DNA from: Przewalskia tangutica
Taxonomy: Eukaryota > Streptophyta > Magnoliopsida > Solanales > Solanaceae
Length of the DNA stretch: 64,000 nucleotides
Assembly (NCBI GenBank): GCA_029844215.1
Contig: CM056728.1
Location: 8,148,001-8,212,000 of the forward strand
Reading direction: 5' to 3'
Each line of letters starts with the position of its first letter. The stretch's first letter is position 1. The position numbers and the translations under genes were made by a program. A model generated the notes under the pieces. That model saw only the letters and a program-made list of their open reading frames with translations. It was not told the DNA's origin and ran no database searches. Positions 34,031-46,291 of this stretch are shown here, piece after piece.

Positions 34031-34428
34031 TTGGCTTTATTTAGCCGAGTGGTTAATTATTTAGTCATTTTTATGTTATCCTCTCGCGTGAAGGCCACGA
34101 GTTCGAGTGCAACAATAGGCACCCTCCCGCTTAGACAACCGCCCCATACCGCTTGGAGGTCAGACGAACCACCTCGCTGGCTTGGACCTGCCCAGTGTCC
34201 TTTAATCGAGGGCCCTCTTGTAGGTATAGAGGAATCCGTTTAGCTGACGCTGGTACTCGAAGCCAGGCCCAACCCCTTTTTATTCACCATTAGTTAAGAG
34301 CATTCGAATAAAATTGCAAGGAATTAATCTCACCCTGTTGTTAAGGGGAGTCGAACCCGCGGCCTCCTGCTCAAGGGGGTATCCGCCGCTCACCTTTGAC
34401 CATCAGGCCAAATGCTTTGGATAAAATG
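34031..34428. repeat. Type-B satellite unit (first of three)
   Basis: A longer variant unit (398 bp; others at 34734-35139 and 35766-36149). It has an A-box closer to a real tRNA (TTAGCCGAGTGGTTAATT), a forward B-box-like GAGTTCGAGT, and its own middle with CCTTTAATCG, GGTATAGAGGAATCCGTTTA and TTTTTATTCACC. The reverse module is GGGTTCGACTCCCC and TGGCCTGATGGTCAAAGG on the minus strand. The start and end of the unit match type A, so both are versions of one design. Confidence 0.88.
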
Positions 34429-36639
34429 TTGGCTTTATTTAGCCGTTGAGTGGTTAATTATTAGTCATTTTTAGCGCGTGGTCTCGGGTTCGAATCCTCA
34501 TTATCAGCACTTCTCCTACCGACCTACGGAATCGCCTCCGCTTGTCCCTACACGTTTGGAGGATTTTTATGAGTAATTTCATCCGTGTTAGAGACTTAGG
34601 GTTAGCTACTCCTTTGCCCTCGCAGATGACAATTAATATCACCTGGCGATATAGGAATCGAACCTCGACCTCCCACACGTGGTATCATTAGCCTAACTTT
34701 GACCGTTGGGCCAAATCTTTGTTGGATAAAATGTTGGCTTTATTTAGCAGTTGAGTGGTCAATTATTTAGTCATTTTTTATGTTATCCCCACGTGCATGA
34801 AGGCCCTGAGTTCGAGTCGGCTTAACAATAGGCACCCTCCGCTTAGACAACCTACCATACCGTTTGAGGTCAGACCGAACCATTCCTCATTGGGCTTGGA
34901 CCTTCGAGTGTCCTTTAATCGGTGGGCCCTCAGTAGGTATAGAGGAATCCGTTTAGCTGAAGCTGGTACTTAAGCCGGGCCCAACCCCTTTTTATTCACC
35001 CTCGTTTGAGAGCATTCGAATAAAATTGCAAGGAATTAATCTCACCCTGCTGTTAAGGGGAATCGAACCCACGGTCTCCTGCTCAAGGGGGTATCCGCCG
35101 CTCACCTTTGACCATCAGGCCAAATGCTTTGGATAAAAGTTGGCTTTATTTAGCCGTTGAGTGGTTAATTATTAGTCATTTTTAGCGCGTGGTCTCGGGT
35201 TCGAATCCTCCTTATCAATGCACTCTCCTACCGACCTACGGAATCGCCCTCCGCTTGTCCCTACACGTTTGGAGGATTTTTTATGAGTAATTTCATCCGT
35301 GTTAGAGACTTAGGGTTAGCTACTCCCTTTGCCCCTGCAGAATGGCAATTAATCTCACCTCTGCTGATATGGGGAATCGAACCCTTGACCTCCCACACAT
35401 GGTATCCTTAGCCTAACCTTTGACCATTGGGCCAAATGCTGTTGGATAAAATGTTGGCTTTATTTAGCCGTTGTGTGGTTAATTATTAGTCATTTGTAGC
35501 GCGTGGTCTCGGGTTCGAATCCTCCTTATCAGCGCACCTCCTACCGACCTACGGAATCGCCCTCCGCTTGTCCCTACACGTTTGGAGGATTTTTTATGAG
35601 TAATTTCATCCGTGTTAGAGACTTAGGGTTAGCTACTCCCTTTGCCCCTGCAGAATGACAATTAATATCACCTCTGCTGATATAGGGAATCGAACCCTTG
35701 ACCTCCCACACATGGTATCATTAGCCTAACCTTTGACCATTGGGCCAAATGCTGTTGGATAAAATGTTGGCTTTATTTAGCAGTTGAGTGGTCAATTATT
35801 TAGTCATTTTTTATGTTATCCCCACGTGCATGAAGGCCCTGAGTTCGAGTCGGCTTAACAATAGGCACCCTCCGCAGACAACCGCCCCATACCGTTGAGG
35901 TCAGACGAACCACCTCTGGGCTTGGACCCGCTCCAGTGTCCTTTAATCGATGGGCCCTCAGAGGTATAGAGAATCCGTTTAGCCGACGGTACTCGGCCGC
36001 CCAACCCCTTTATTCACCCTCGCTGAGAGCGTTCGAATAAAATTGCAAGGAATTAATCTCACCTGCATTGGGAATCGAACCCACTCGCCTCTCGCTCCGG
36101 GTATCCGCCGCTCACCTTTGACCATCAGGCCAAATGCTTTGGATAAAAGTTGGCTTTATTTAGCCGTTGAGTGGTTAATTATTAGTCATTTTTAGCGCGT
36201 GGTCTCGGGTTCGAATCCTCCTTATCAACAGACCCTCCTACGGACTCACGGAATCGCCATCCGCTTGTCCCTACACGTTTGGAGGATTTTTTATGAGTAA
36301 TTTCATCCGTGTTAGAGACTTAGGGTTAGCTACTCCCTTTGCCCCTGCAGAATGGCAATTAATCTCACCTCTGCTGATATGGGAAATCGAACCCTTGACC
36401 TCCCACACATGGTATCCTTAGCCTAACCTTTGACCATTGGGCCAAATGCTGTTGGATAAAATGTTGGCTTTATTTAGCCGTTGAGTGGTTAATTATTAGT
36501 CATTTTTAGCGCGTGGTCTCGGGTTCGAATCCTCCTTATCAATGCACCTCCTACCGACCTCATTTAATCGCCCTCCGCTTGTCCCTACACGTTTGGAGGA
36601 TTTTTTATGAGTAATTCCATCCGTGTTAGGTTAGGCTAA

Positions 36640-36940
36640 GGATCCATCCCTGCACGGACCTGCTGGGTGCTGCGAATGCTTGCTGAATGTTATGATTGCT
36701 GACTGCTGATGTAGTCTCTGCACGGACTTGCTGGATGTTGCGATTGTTGACTGTTGATGTAGTCTCTGCACGAACTTGCTGAATGCTGCAAATGCTTGCT
36801 GAATGCTGCGATTGCTGATTGTTGATGTAGTCTCTGTACGGACTTGCTGGATGCTACGAACGCTTGCTGAGTGCTGCGATTGCCGATTGCTGATGTAGTC
36901 TCTGCACGAAGTTGCTGGATGCTGCGAATGCGGTTGTCGT
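36640..36940. repeat. 68-bp minisatellite of O, right part
   Basis: Five copies with GCACGGA-type anchors at 36652, 36720, 36768, 36836 and 36904. The periods are 68, 48, 68 and 68 bp; the 48-bp copy lacks the AATGCTTGCTGAATGCTGCG-like segment. It is the same family as 17690-17855. Positions 36941-37222 are unique 3' UTR sequence of O with a G-rich run (37081-37105) and no gene. Confidence 0.9.
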
Positions 36941-37222
36941 TTCGCCCAGATTTTGCTGATGTTTCTCATTCTTTATCACTGCCAAGTTGTATTGTTATTG
37001 TTTCTCCTGTCTATGCCTTATTATTGCATTTCTGCTTCTACTAATGGGAAAAAATCTACACTCAAAGAAAACTTGTGAGTTTGGGGGGAGGGGGGGAGAG
37101 AGGGGTCGGTTCATATTGATTTTGCGGCCTTGATCTTTTCTGTTCGTGCGCCTGATTTGTTTGGACCTGTAGCCCCTGCCTGGTCTTGTTGAGATATTTG
37201 GTAGCAAGCATTTTGACGTAGC

Positions 37223-37227
37223 GTGTC
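37223..37227. other. Target-site duplication GTGTC of T3, left copy
   Basis: GTGTC precedes the LTR end at 37228 and recurs at 46292-46296 after the other LTR end. Confidence 0.93.
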
Positions 37228-40200
37228 TGTCACGACCCGATCCCGGGCCCGTGACTGGTGCCTTACCCCGGGCACCCTAGTGATACAACATCAGAGAAAA
37301 TCAGCGGAAATAAAACTTTAAACATGAAACAAGAGATAAGATCATAAAACAGGCCAACCAAACGGTTACCTTCCAATAAAATATATGTATACAATTCTTT
37401 CAAACCGAACAGTTTAATCCTTTTTACAAACCCTGCCCACAATAAAGATTACATGGACTTCTAAGAGTTTTTATACAACATGACGGGACAGGGCCCCGCC
37501 ATACCCCTGAATGTACAAGAACCTACAACTCAGGGTAACATACCAAAGATAAACCTCCGGAGAAACGGAGCTTCCCAACGCTGATCTGTGATCATAAGAG
37601 CGAGGATCAGCAATCGATGTACCTCTACCTGCGGCATGAACGCACCCGGGCGAGGTCGATAACAGTACCAAGTATATGAATCAAAATATCAGAATGAAAT
37701 CATAGCAGTCTATATAAAGTAGGAGACATGTATGATAACCAAACTACAGTTCACAATAAATAAGCAGTCATGTAAGTCAGGGACTCACGCCCTCAGAGTC
37801 ATCACTCAAATATAACTATGGGTCTCACGCCCGCAACATCAATCATGCCCGTGGAATACCTTCCTCACTGCCGGCAGTCTATGATAAAATAACACCACGG
37901 AGTACACATGAACACCAAGTCTGTACTAACAATACTATACAACCAAACCACGAAGCTGACACGGGGCAAGTACGAAAGCCGACTACCAGATACCAAGGCC
38001 GTGTCACGTAGCTGACCGGGGCAAGTACGAGGGCTAACTACCAGGTACCAAGGCCGTGTCACGAGACTTCGTCACTACACTGAACGGCAAGTCGAGGGCT
38101 AACTACGGTACCAAGGCCGAATCAGCCACGAGGCAAGTACGAAGCCACCACCGATACCAAGGCCGAATCGAAGAAACCTCGTGGAGAGCTAGTCCATGGA
38201 ATAACACTATCAACCGTGGAAACGAACCTCATCATGGCCGCATACCCGCGACCGTCCATCGAGTCGAGATGCCCATGGACTATCATAGTGGAAGCATACC
38301 CGCTGGCCACCCATCGTGTCGGTATGTCCAAAATGATCAAGAATAACACGACCGCCCTCCATTCGAGAGAGACGCGTAACATAAGAATACAACACTTTGC
38401 ACAACAAGGCTATCATACACAAACATAGGAAAGTTACACACAACTCAAGGTACTTTTTATTTTATGCCAAAGTCCAGGTTTTAACCCCAAAGCACTACGT
38501 ATGTTAAACTCTTTTTAAAGGATCCATTTCTTTTACAAAGGTCACCCCGATACCCGCAGTATAGAGTGACTAACATCTTTTAAGTAAACCAAAACAAATT
38601 CCATACTTTCCTTTTAAAACTAAATTAAGGCAATACCATGCCTTCTTTTTAGACCAAAACACTTCTCCTTTTAAAGTCAAGTTACCACTTTAAAACCAAT
38701 GATAAAACCATTCTTTCGTTTTCATAAAGTCGTTATAACTAACTTCCCATAAAGCTGTTATAACACTTTATGTTTTAAACCAAATTTAAGACAAAACAAT
38801 GCCTTTCTTTTTAAACCAAAAACTCTTTAATTTCCTCAAGTCTCTTTTAGAAATCAAGTTCCTTACTTATTCTCATTTCCGAAATTAGTAAAATATTATT
38901 CTTTAAACACCAAGTACCCATTACTCACGAATGAGGTTTCACACTTCTTAACAACCTTCACATCAATTTAATTAAGTCAAGTCTCTTATCTTTTAAGATT
39001 AAGTCTCTTAACTTCTAAAATCAATAAACCCTTCCTTTTATCAACTTAAGTCGTTATACCTAACTTCCCATAAAGCTAGTATAACTTTTAAGCTTTCAAA
39101 ACCAAGTATTACTCTTCTTTCAAAAACGGTTCTTAAATCTTTTGAAATACTTCAAGATTCTTATTATTCAGGCTTAAGTCAAAAGACATTGCCGTAACAC
39201 TACATTCAGTTAACACACGACGCTCACCGCATATATATATATTCTTGTAAAATACTTCCGATTCTTATTATTCGGGCTTAAGTCAAAAGACATTTGCCAC
39301 ACGTACGTCTACCGTACTATATATATATTCCTTTAAAATATCATGCTCAAGAGTATAGGAAGAATCACATACCTCGCGACGATTATCGACTATCAGCAAA
39401 TAGCTCCAAAGTACTGTAATCCTGCTAGCCTTTTTCACTTCTTCGAGTAGAATACGCTACTCGCAGTACTTCACCCTATAATGGTCACACAAGTCTATCA
39501 ACGACTAGACTATCTGTAAAATAATTCTACGGAAAATTGGGCGACTTCCTACCCGCCAAACTACACAAGTCTCATCAGAATACACCCCATGTAAGTCGAT
39601 TCAGTTCCCTTCTTATATACCTTCCTGGTATATAACTTATACTTAATTCTTATACTTCAACAGTATGCACTCTAATTACAAAAAGAAGGTCAAGCGTATT
39701 TACCTCGATAAGCCCAAAATTATCCAAGTTTAAATGTCGATCCTGAGCAACGTTTAGCTCCAATTCTGGGCGCTCCAACCCGCTCCAAACAACCCTTAGA
39801 AGTTCTACGCAACTTCTACTTAATACTTCAACTCGCTATGAAGATTTTCCTTAGGGTTTTGGTTTGAGACTAAAAGGACAAAAGGTAGTATTTCCGGGCT
39901 CTACGTATAGATGTAACTTTTGGAATACTACAAGGTATAAGGCTAAGGTATTTTGAAATAGTAACAATACTTGGAGAATACTTTCTAACAAGGGGGGGTG
40001 TATTTTACGAGAACAACTCAAGGTATGGGGGTACCCCTCGGCTAGCACCACTAGGAGGGGGGAAATAACTCTCGGCCAAGGGGGCCTCACGAAAGGGGAG
40101 GGGGGTGTTCTTGGACGAGAACACTACACTAAGAGGGGGAGAGGGCTTTCAAGACTTAGAAACAATTTTAGGATGAAGAAGTCTTCAACAAGGGAGGGGT

Positions 40201-40612
40201 ATTTATAGGGAAACCAATGGCTATGATCAAGCCAAGTGGGGGGCAAGTGGATGGCCAAGATTTGCCCAAGTGCCCCCTAACCTATTCCTCAAATCACTCC
40301 ACAAATAATGGCCCATGTTTTAGGCCCCAAATTCATGCCATTCGTCCAAGGCAAACCGCCCCTTGGCCGTCCACTTGAGGGTGACAAGTGTCACCCTCTC
40401 GTTGGTCCAAAATATTCCGTCTCTCGGAAAAATCCGCAAAAATAATAAATGACATAGCCGGAATTTTCCCTTCGCAAGTTCTGTAAAACGTTTCGTCGAA
40501 AAACGATTCTTTTCGGGGGTTGTGTACAAATTTCGAATCTTGCCTAACTTTAAGGCTCAAACTTTTCTACGTACGCCCACACGTACATACTCTGGAAATA
40601 CGGGGTATAACA
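37228..40612 (-). repeat. 3' LTR of T3
   Basis: A 3,385-bp LTR. It contains a minisatellite of GGGGCAAGTACGAGGGCTAA-type units at about 37964-38170 and a TATA-like CTATAAATACC on the minus strand at about 40199-40210. It otherwise has no gene. The last bases in element orientation, GGGATCGGGTCGTGACA, match the ends of T1 and T2. Confidence 0.93.
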
Positions 40613-40650
40613 TTCTCCCCTCCTTAGAAACATTCGTCCCGAATGTTCCT
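40613..40650 (-). promoter_or_regulatory. Polypurine tract and inverted motif of T3
   Basis: On the minus strand GGAACATTCGGGACGAATGT is followed by TTCTAAGGAGGGGAGAA and then the LTR start TGTTATACCCC. It is the same device as at 3268-3304. Confidence 0.8.
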
Positions 40651-41656
40651 TCTCAAAACAGATAATGATCAGTTCCTCATAACTTAAGCCAGTTGCCAAT
40701 GCCACACCTGGCCACAAAATGACACACGCTCAAATATTTAACCCAAGTCCACGAGAATTCACCTCAAGCATAACAAAAGCTTCCACCCTGGTCTAAAGGA
40801 TACTTCCTTCGCAATTTCACTTCACAACAAAATTATCATTTCTATGCTCTCAACACATGCTCGCTTCTTCCCTTACTCGTCGTACTCTTCTCGAACACTT
40901 GAACTCTTCTAGCATACGTACCATACTTCAGTCATTACTTCAGTTTCCAAAATCTCTGGAGTCACTACCTCCAAACTCGGTCATCTTACTAGCCTCGATC
41001 TTCTTTAAGGCCAATCCCGGCCTTCACGATCCGCTTCTGGTTGAACATACCCATGAGCTCATACGATGGTCATCTAAACTTGGGCCTAGCACCCTCGTGA
41101 CCCTACCATCCGCGGACCACCTAACCGACCCACCTAACCGGCTCACGGTTGACCCGCAATACGCCCTCAATCCGACCCTCCGTCGCGCCAACTCTTGCTC
41201 CTCGATACGGAACAATCTTACTAATTCACATCATGAAAGCTACCACTTTCATTTTACACAACTCACGGAATTATCCCACAATACATTTATACGCAAACCA
41301 AGTATTTCGACAAAGACTAACCGTAACATCTTTTATTCAAGCCGGCCTTACATCTAAGGTCTCAACGTGTAAATTCTAAGGTTCATACCTTCCCTGTCCC
41401 CACGCTTATTCTTTCAACTATCCAAGTCTATAAACTACGATACACACAAAGCTATCTGTACATAGCACTCAACATACAATCATCGTATCACGCATGCAAA
41501 ACTCTAGAGGGTTAAGGATATACCTGAAAAGATAGGTGGTTCAAAGGACCGCTAAATCTGGGAACTTCCACCGCGACCTGCCGTGGCTGCCGGTATGAAC
41601 ATCCCGCCTAGCTATGGAAGGTGAAGAACCCGCAATCGATCTCAGAATGTGCTATC

Positions 41657-42500
41657 CTACCAGCTACCCTGGTCGACGATCTCGCCAAATGGCCTGTTGG
41701 CCGCAAGCATAACAATCTCCCAAGTTAGTACGACACTCTCCTTATGAAGTTTTCCACAACGCCAACCGAGACAAGTGGCGACCTCATCCGGCGAGCACTT
41801 ACTCCCGAAAATCTGAAACACAGGAGCCCCGACCGCTCCCGAACGCCCCGGCGTGGAGGACCACTGCAGACCGACGAGGTACATAACTAGTTCGCTGGCT
41901 GAGGCGGTCCGCCTCGAAAGTTATCAAGGACCTCGTTGTTCGCCCTCTTCGCGATCTCGTCATTCCGCTGACTCACGCCTCACATCCGTGCATAAGCTGC
42001 GTGCGGCAATGTCCATGCCCGGCAAGAGCTACACCGAACAAGCCTCGCCAAGTAGTCATCGAGCCGGTGACGTAACGGTGCACTCGTCCTCCATATCAAG
42101 CTACTAATGCGGGACATACTGAGCCGATGAGTCGAACTCACATTGTACTTCGAACCGCACGCCCGCCTCGCTCAACACCAAAAATTGCTACCCGAGCCCT
42201 CTCGCCGCTGGAGGTAAGAAATGTGCAAGAAATGCCTCGAGAACTCGTTCCATACGGTGGAAGTGCATGCTCTCCCGGGGCCTCCCACGAATCAAACCAC
42301 GACGGCAGATCACGCAAATCACGAACCCAAGACCACCGACTCGGTCTCGAAGCCTTGATCACTCATGATCCAGAATCGCTTGATGAACTCCTGCGGATCA
42401 TCCTCGTGCCTCGACCGTAGAACTCGCGGCTACAACTCGTAAAGTCTCGTAGCCTCAAACTATCCGATCTCGGGTGAACGCGCGCATCTTTGAACTGCTG
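41657..42500 (-). pseudogene. Degenerate Tekay-type gag in T3
   Basis: On the minus strand three frames together recall Tekay Gag: DDPQEFIKRFW (about 42400), SVVLGS, then WNEFSRHFLHI, EFDSSAQYVP, DMEDECTV. A Gag protein would form the particle shell. The region is unusually GC- and CpG-rich beside the AT-rich LTRs and is full of stops and small deletions. The assignment relies on remembered family phrases. Positions 40651-41656 and 42501-42940 show no recognisable coding text. Confidence 0.5.
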
Positions 42501-42950
42501 CGTCCACCTATCTCATGTTCGCCACGATCACGGCGATCGGGCCATCTCTTTGTAACCCATCTCCTCTCGCTTCCAGCCGCGGACCTGAGGCTCAGTCTTG
42601 TTGTCTCGGCAGCCCATCGCTGCGCTCTAAACTCGCTGGGCCGGTGGCGTCGCAAAACTCGCCGTCAAGCACTATCTCGTGCATCGACGCTCGCGCTCGT
42701 ACTCTCTCAGATCTCACTAGCGCCTCTCGCCGCTTGCCCACTGGGCCCGGTTGCTCTGGCGCGAGGCATAATCGTAAAACGAGATACGCGGAGGGGTCCA
42801 ACTTACAACACGGCTAAGGCACGATCTCGAGTTAAGAAGGGAAACCAATCCTAAATGTCCTGCAGCCTCCTGATTATAGATGTGGTGCACAACACACCGA
42901 TAATCAAGACTCTACTAGACACGGTTTGTAGACACTTTCCGAGGATTAAC

Positions 42951-42963
42951 TGCTCTGATACCA
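42951..42963 (-). promoter_or_regulatory. Primer-binding site of T3 (initiator-Met tRNA type)
   Basis: TGGTATCAGAGCA on the minus strand, four bases inside the 5' LTR end, complements the 3' end of plant initiator methionine tRNA. This is the usual primer for chromoviruses and copia elements. Confidence 0.88.
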
Positions 42964-42967
42964 CTTT

Positions 42968-45900
42968 TGTCACGACCCGATCCCGGGCCCGTGACTGGTG
43001 CCTTACCCCGGGCACCCTAGTGATACAACATCAGAGAAAATCAGCGGAAATAAAACTTTAAACATGAAACAAGAGATAAGATCATAAAACAGGCCAACCA
43101 AACGGTTACCTTCCAATAAAATATATGTATACAATTCTTTCAAACCGAACAGTTTAATCCTTTTTACAAACCCTGCCCACAACAGTACTACAGACCTCTA
43201 AGAGTTTTTATACAACATGACGGGACAGGGCCCCGCCATACCCCTGAATGTACAAGAACCTACAACTCAGGGTAACATACCAAAGATAAACCTCCGGAGA
43301 AACGGAGCTTCCCAACGCTGAACTGTGATCCTAAGAGCGAGGATCAGCAATCGATGTACCTCTACCTGCGGCATGAACGCAACGGGCGAGGTCGATAACA
43401 GTACCAAGTATATGAAATCGAAAATATCAGAATGAAATCATAGCGATCATATAAAGCAGGAGACATGTATGATAACCAAACTACAGTTCACAATAAATAA
43501 GCAGTCATGTAAGTCAGGGACTCACGCCCTCAGAGTCATCACTCAAATATAACTATGGGTCTCACGCCCGCAACATCAATCATGCCCGTGGAATACCTTC
43601 CTCACTGCCGGCAGTCTATGATAAAATAACACCACGGAGTACACATGAACACCAAGTCTGTACTAACAATACTATACAACCAAACCACGGCCGACACGGC
43701 AAGTACGAGCCGACTACCGGATACCAAGGTCGTGTCACGTGATCGGGGCAAGTACGAGGGCTAACTACGTGTACCGCGTCGTGTCACGAGACTTCGTCAC
43801 TACACTGAACGGGGCAAGTGCGAGGGCTAACTACCAGGTACCAAGGCCGAATCAGCCACGAGACGGGGCAAGTACGAAAGCCGACCACCAGATACCAAGG
43901 CCGAATCAGTAAGAAACCTCATGGAGAGCTAGTCCATGGAATAACACTATCAATAGGGAAACGAACCCTCATCATGGCCGCATACCCGTGGACCATCCAT
44001 CGAGTCTGTATTCCCATGGACTATCTTAGTGGAAGCATACCCGTGGGTCACCCATCGTGTCAGTATGTCCAAAATGATCAAGAATAACACGACCGGCCCT
44101 CCATTCGAGAGACGCGGTAACATAAGAATACAACACTTTGCACAACAAGGCTATCATACACAAACATAGGAAAGTTACACACAACTCAAGGTACTTTTTA
44201 TTTTATGCCAAAGTCCAGGTTTTAACCCCAAAGCACTACGTATGTTAAACTCTTTTTAAAGGATCCATTTCTTTTACAAAGGTCACCCGATACCCGCAGT
44301 ATAGAGTGACTAACATCTTTTAAGTAAACCAAAACAACTTCCATACTTTCCTTTTAAAACTAAATTAAGGCAATACCATGCCTTCTTTTTAGACCAAAAC
44401 ATTTCTCCTTTTAAAGTCAAGTTACCACTTTAAAACCAATGATAAAACCATTCTTTCGTTTTCATAAAGTCGTTATAACTAACTTCCCATAAAGCTGTTA
44501 TAACACTTTATGTTTTAAACCAAATTTAAGACAAAACAATGCCTTTCTTTTAAACCAAAACTCTTTAATTTCCTCAAGTCTCTTTTAGAAATCAAGTTCC
44601 TTACTTATTCTCATTTCAAATTAGTAAAACATTATTCTTTAAAAACCAAGTACTCATTACTCACGAATGAGGTTTCACACTTCTTAACAACCTTCACATC
44701 AATTTAATTAAGTCAAGTCTCTTATCTTTTAAGATTAAGTCTCTTAACTTCTAAAATCAATAAACCCTTCCTTTTATCAACTTAAGTCGTTATACCTAAC
44801 TTCCCATAAAGCTAGTATAACTTTTAAGCTTTCAAAACCAAGTATTACTCTTCTTTCAAAAACGGTTCTTAAATCTTTTGAAATACTTCAAGATTCTTAT
44901 TATTCAGCTTAAGTCAAAAGACATTGCCGTAACACTACATTCAGTTAACACGTACGTCTACCGTACTATATATATATTCTTGTAAAATACTTCCAGATTC
45001 TTATTATTCAGGCTTAAGTCAAAAGACATTGCCACACGTCGTCTGGTACTATATATATATTCCTTTAAAATATCATGCTCAAGAGTATAGGAAGAATCAC
45101 ATACCGCGACGATTATCGACTATCGCCAAATAGCTCCAATCAGTAATCCTGCTAGCCTTTTCACTTCTTGAGTAGAATACGCTACTCGCAGATTTCACCC
45201 TATAATGGTCACACAAGTCTATCAACGACTAGACTATCGTAAAATAATTCTACGGAAAATTGGGCGTGACTTCCACCGCCAAACTACACAAGTCTGTAAA
45301 TACGGTCTATGTAAATCTGATTCGGTTCCTTCTTATATACCTTCTGGTATATAACTTATACTTAATTCTTATACTTCAACAGATGCACTCTAATTACAAA
45401 AGAAGGTCAGCGTATTTACCTCGATAAGCCCAAAATTATCCAAGTTTAAATGTCGATCCCGAGCAACGTTTAGCTCCATTAGGCGCTCAACCGCTCAAAC
45501 AACCCTTAGAAGTTCTACGCAACTTCTACTTAATACTTCAACTCGCTATGAAGATTTTCCTTAGGGTTTTGGTTTGAGACTAAAGGACAAAAGGTAGTAT
45601 TTGACTCTACGTATAGAGGTAACTTTTGGAATACTACAAGGTATAAGGCTAAGGTATTTTGAAATAGTAACAATACTTGGAGAATACTTTCTACCAAGGG
45701 GGGGTGTATTTTACGAGAACAACTCAAGGTATGGGGTACCTCTGGCTAGCACCACTAGGAGGAAATAACTCTCGCCAGGGCCTCACGAAGGGGAGGGTGT
45801 TCTTGGCGAACACTACACTAAGAGGGGAGAGGGCTTTCAAGACTTAGAAACAATTTTAGGATGAAGAAGTCTTCAACAAGGGAGTGGTATTTATAGGAAA

Positions 45901-46291
45901 CCAATGGCTATGATCAAGCCAGTGGGGGCAAGTGGATGGCAAGATTTGCCCAAGTGCCTAACCTACTCCTCAAATCACTCCACAAACAATGGCCCATGTT
46001 TTAGGCCCCAAATTCATGCCATTCGTCAAGGCAAACCGCCCTTAGTCGCCTCACTTGAGGTGACAAGTGTCACCCTCTCGTTGGTCCAAAATATTCCGTC
46101 TCTCGGAAAAATCCGCAAAAATAATAAATGACATAGCCGGAATTTTCCCTTCGCAAGTTCTGTAAAACGTTTCGTCGAAAAACGATTCTTTTCGGGGGTT
46201 GTGTACAAATTTCGAATCTTGCCTAACTTTAAGGCTCAAACTTTTCTACGTACGCCCACACGTACATACTCTGGAAATACGGGGTATAACA
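42968..46291 (-). repeat. 5' LTR of T3
   Basis: A 3,324-bp LTR, close to the 3' LTR but with many 1-10 bp deletions and insertions, mostly in G/C runs. The minisatellite lies at about 43690-43910. The U3 TATA-like box CTATAAATACC is on the minus strand at about 45886-45897, so transcription would start about 30 bp further left. Confidence 0.93.

Larger units (their letters stand above)
30296..36640. repeat. Satellite block 2: 20 tandem units with paired opposing tRNA-like modules
   Basis: Units start (TTGGCTTTAT or variant) at 30301, 30621, 30941, 31248, 31557, 31863, 32179, 32492, 32805, 33119, 33426, 33729, 34031, 34429, 34734, 35140, 35454, 35766, 36150 and 36464. Seventeen are type A (302-320 bp; the last is cut at about 36630). 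Three are type B (34031, 34734, 35766; 384-406 bp). In the first unit the forward A-box-like motif is at 30312-30325, the forward B-box GGTTCGAATCC at 30359-30369, a T6 run at 30443-30448, the reverse B-box at 30541-30551 and the reverse A-box at 30591-30601. No protein is encoded. The last unit ends in GTGTTAGGTTAGGCTAAGGA, a small rearrangement against the O minisatellite. Confidence 0.93.
37228..46291 (-). mobile_element. T3: Tekay/Del-like element with both LTRs but no recognisable pol
   Basis: A complete minus-strand insertion of 9,064 bp flanked by GTGTC. The 5' LTR is 42968-46291 (3,324 bp) and the 3' LTR 37228-40612 (3,385 bp). Both read TGTTATACCCCG to GGGTCGTGACA on the minus strand. 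The interior is only 2,355 bp. It has a primer-binding site matching the initiator-Met tRNA end, degenerate gag, and the inverted motif and polypurine tract before the 3' LTR. Protease, RT, RNase H and integrase are absent, so it is a deletion derivative that could only have moved with enzymes from a related element. The LTRs are very similar to each other, which suggests a later insertion than O. Confidence 0.93.

Noticed and set aside
30296..36640. CRISPR array
   Set aside because: Units of about 313 bp are wholly repetitive with no short repeat and unique spacer pattern, in a plant nuclear context.
42127..42854. GC-rich open stretches on the plus strand in T3 as host genes
   Set aside because: They lie opposite a degenerate gag whose phrases can be recognised; long frames come from high GC content.
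37228..46291. T3 as two independent solo LTRs
   Set aside because: A shared GTGTC lies outside the pair, with a primer-binding site and polypurine tract at the inner edges, so it is one element.
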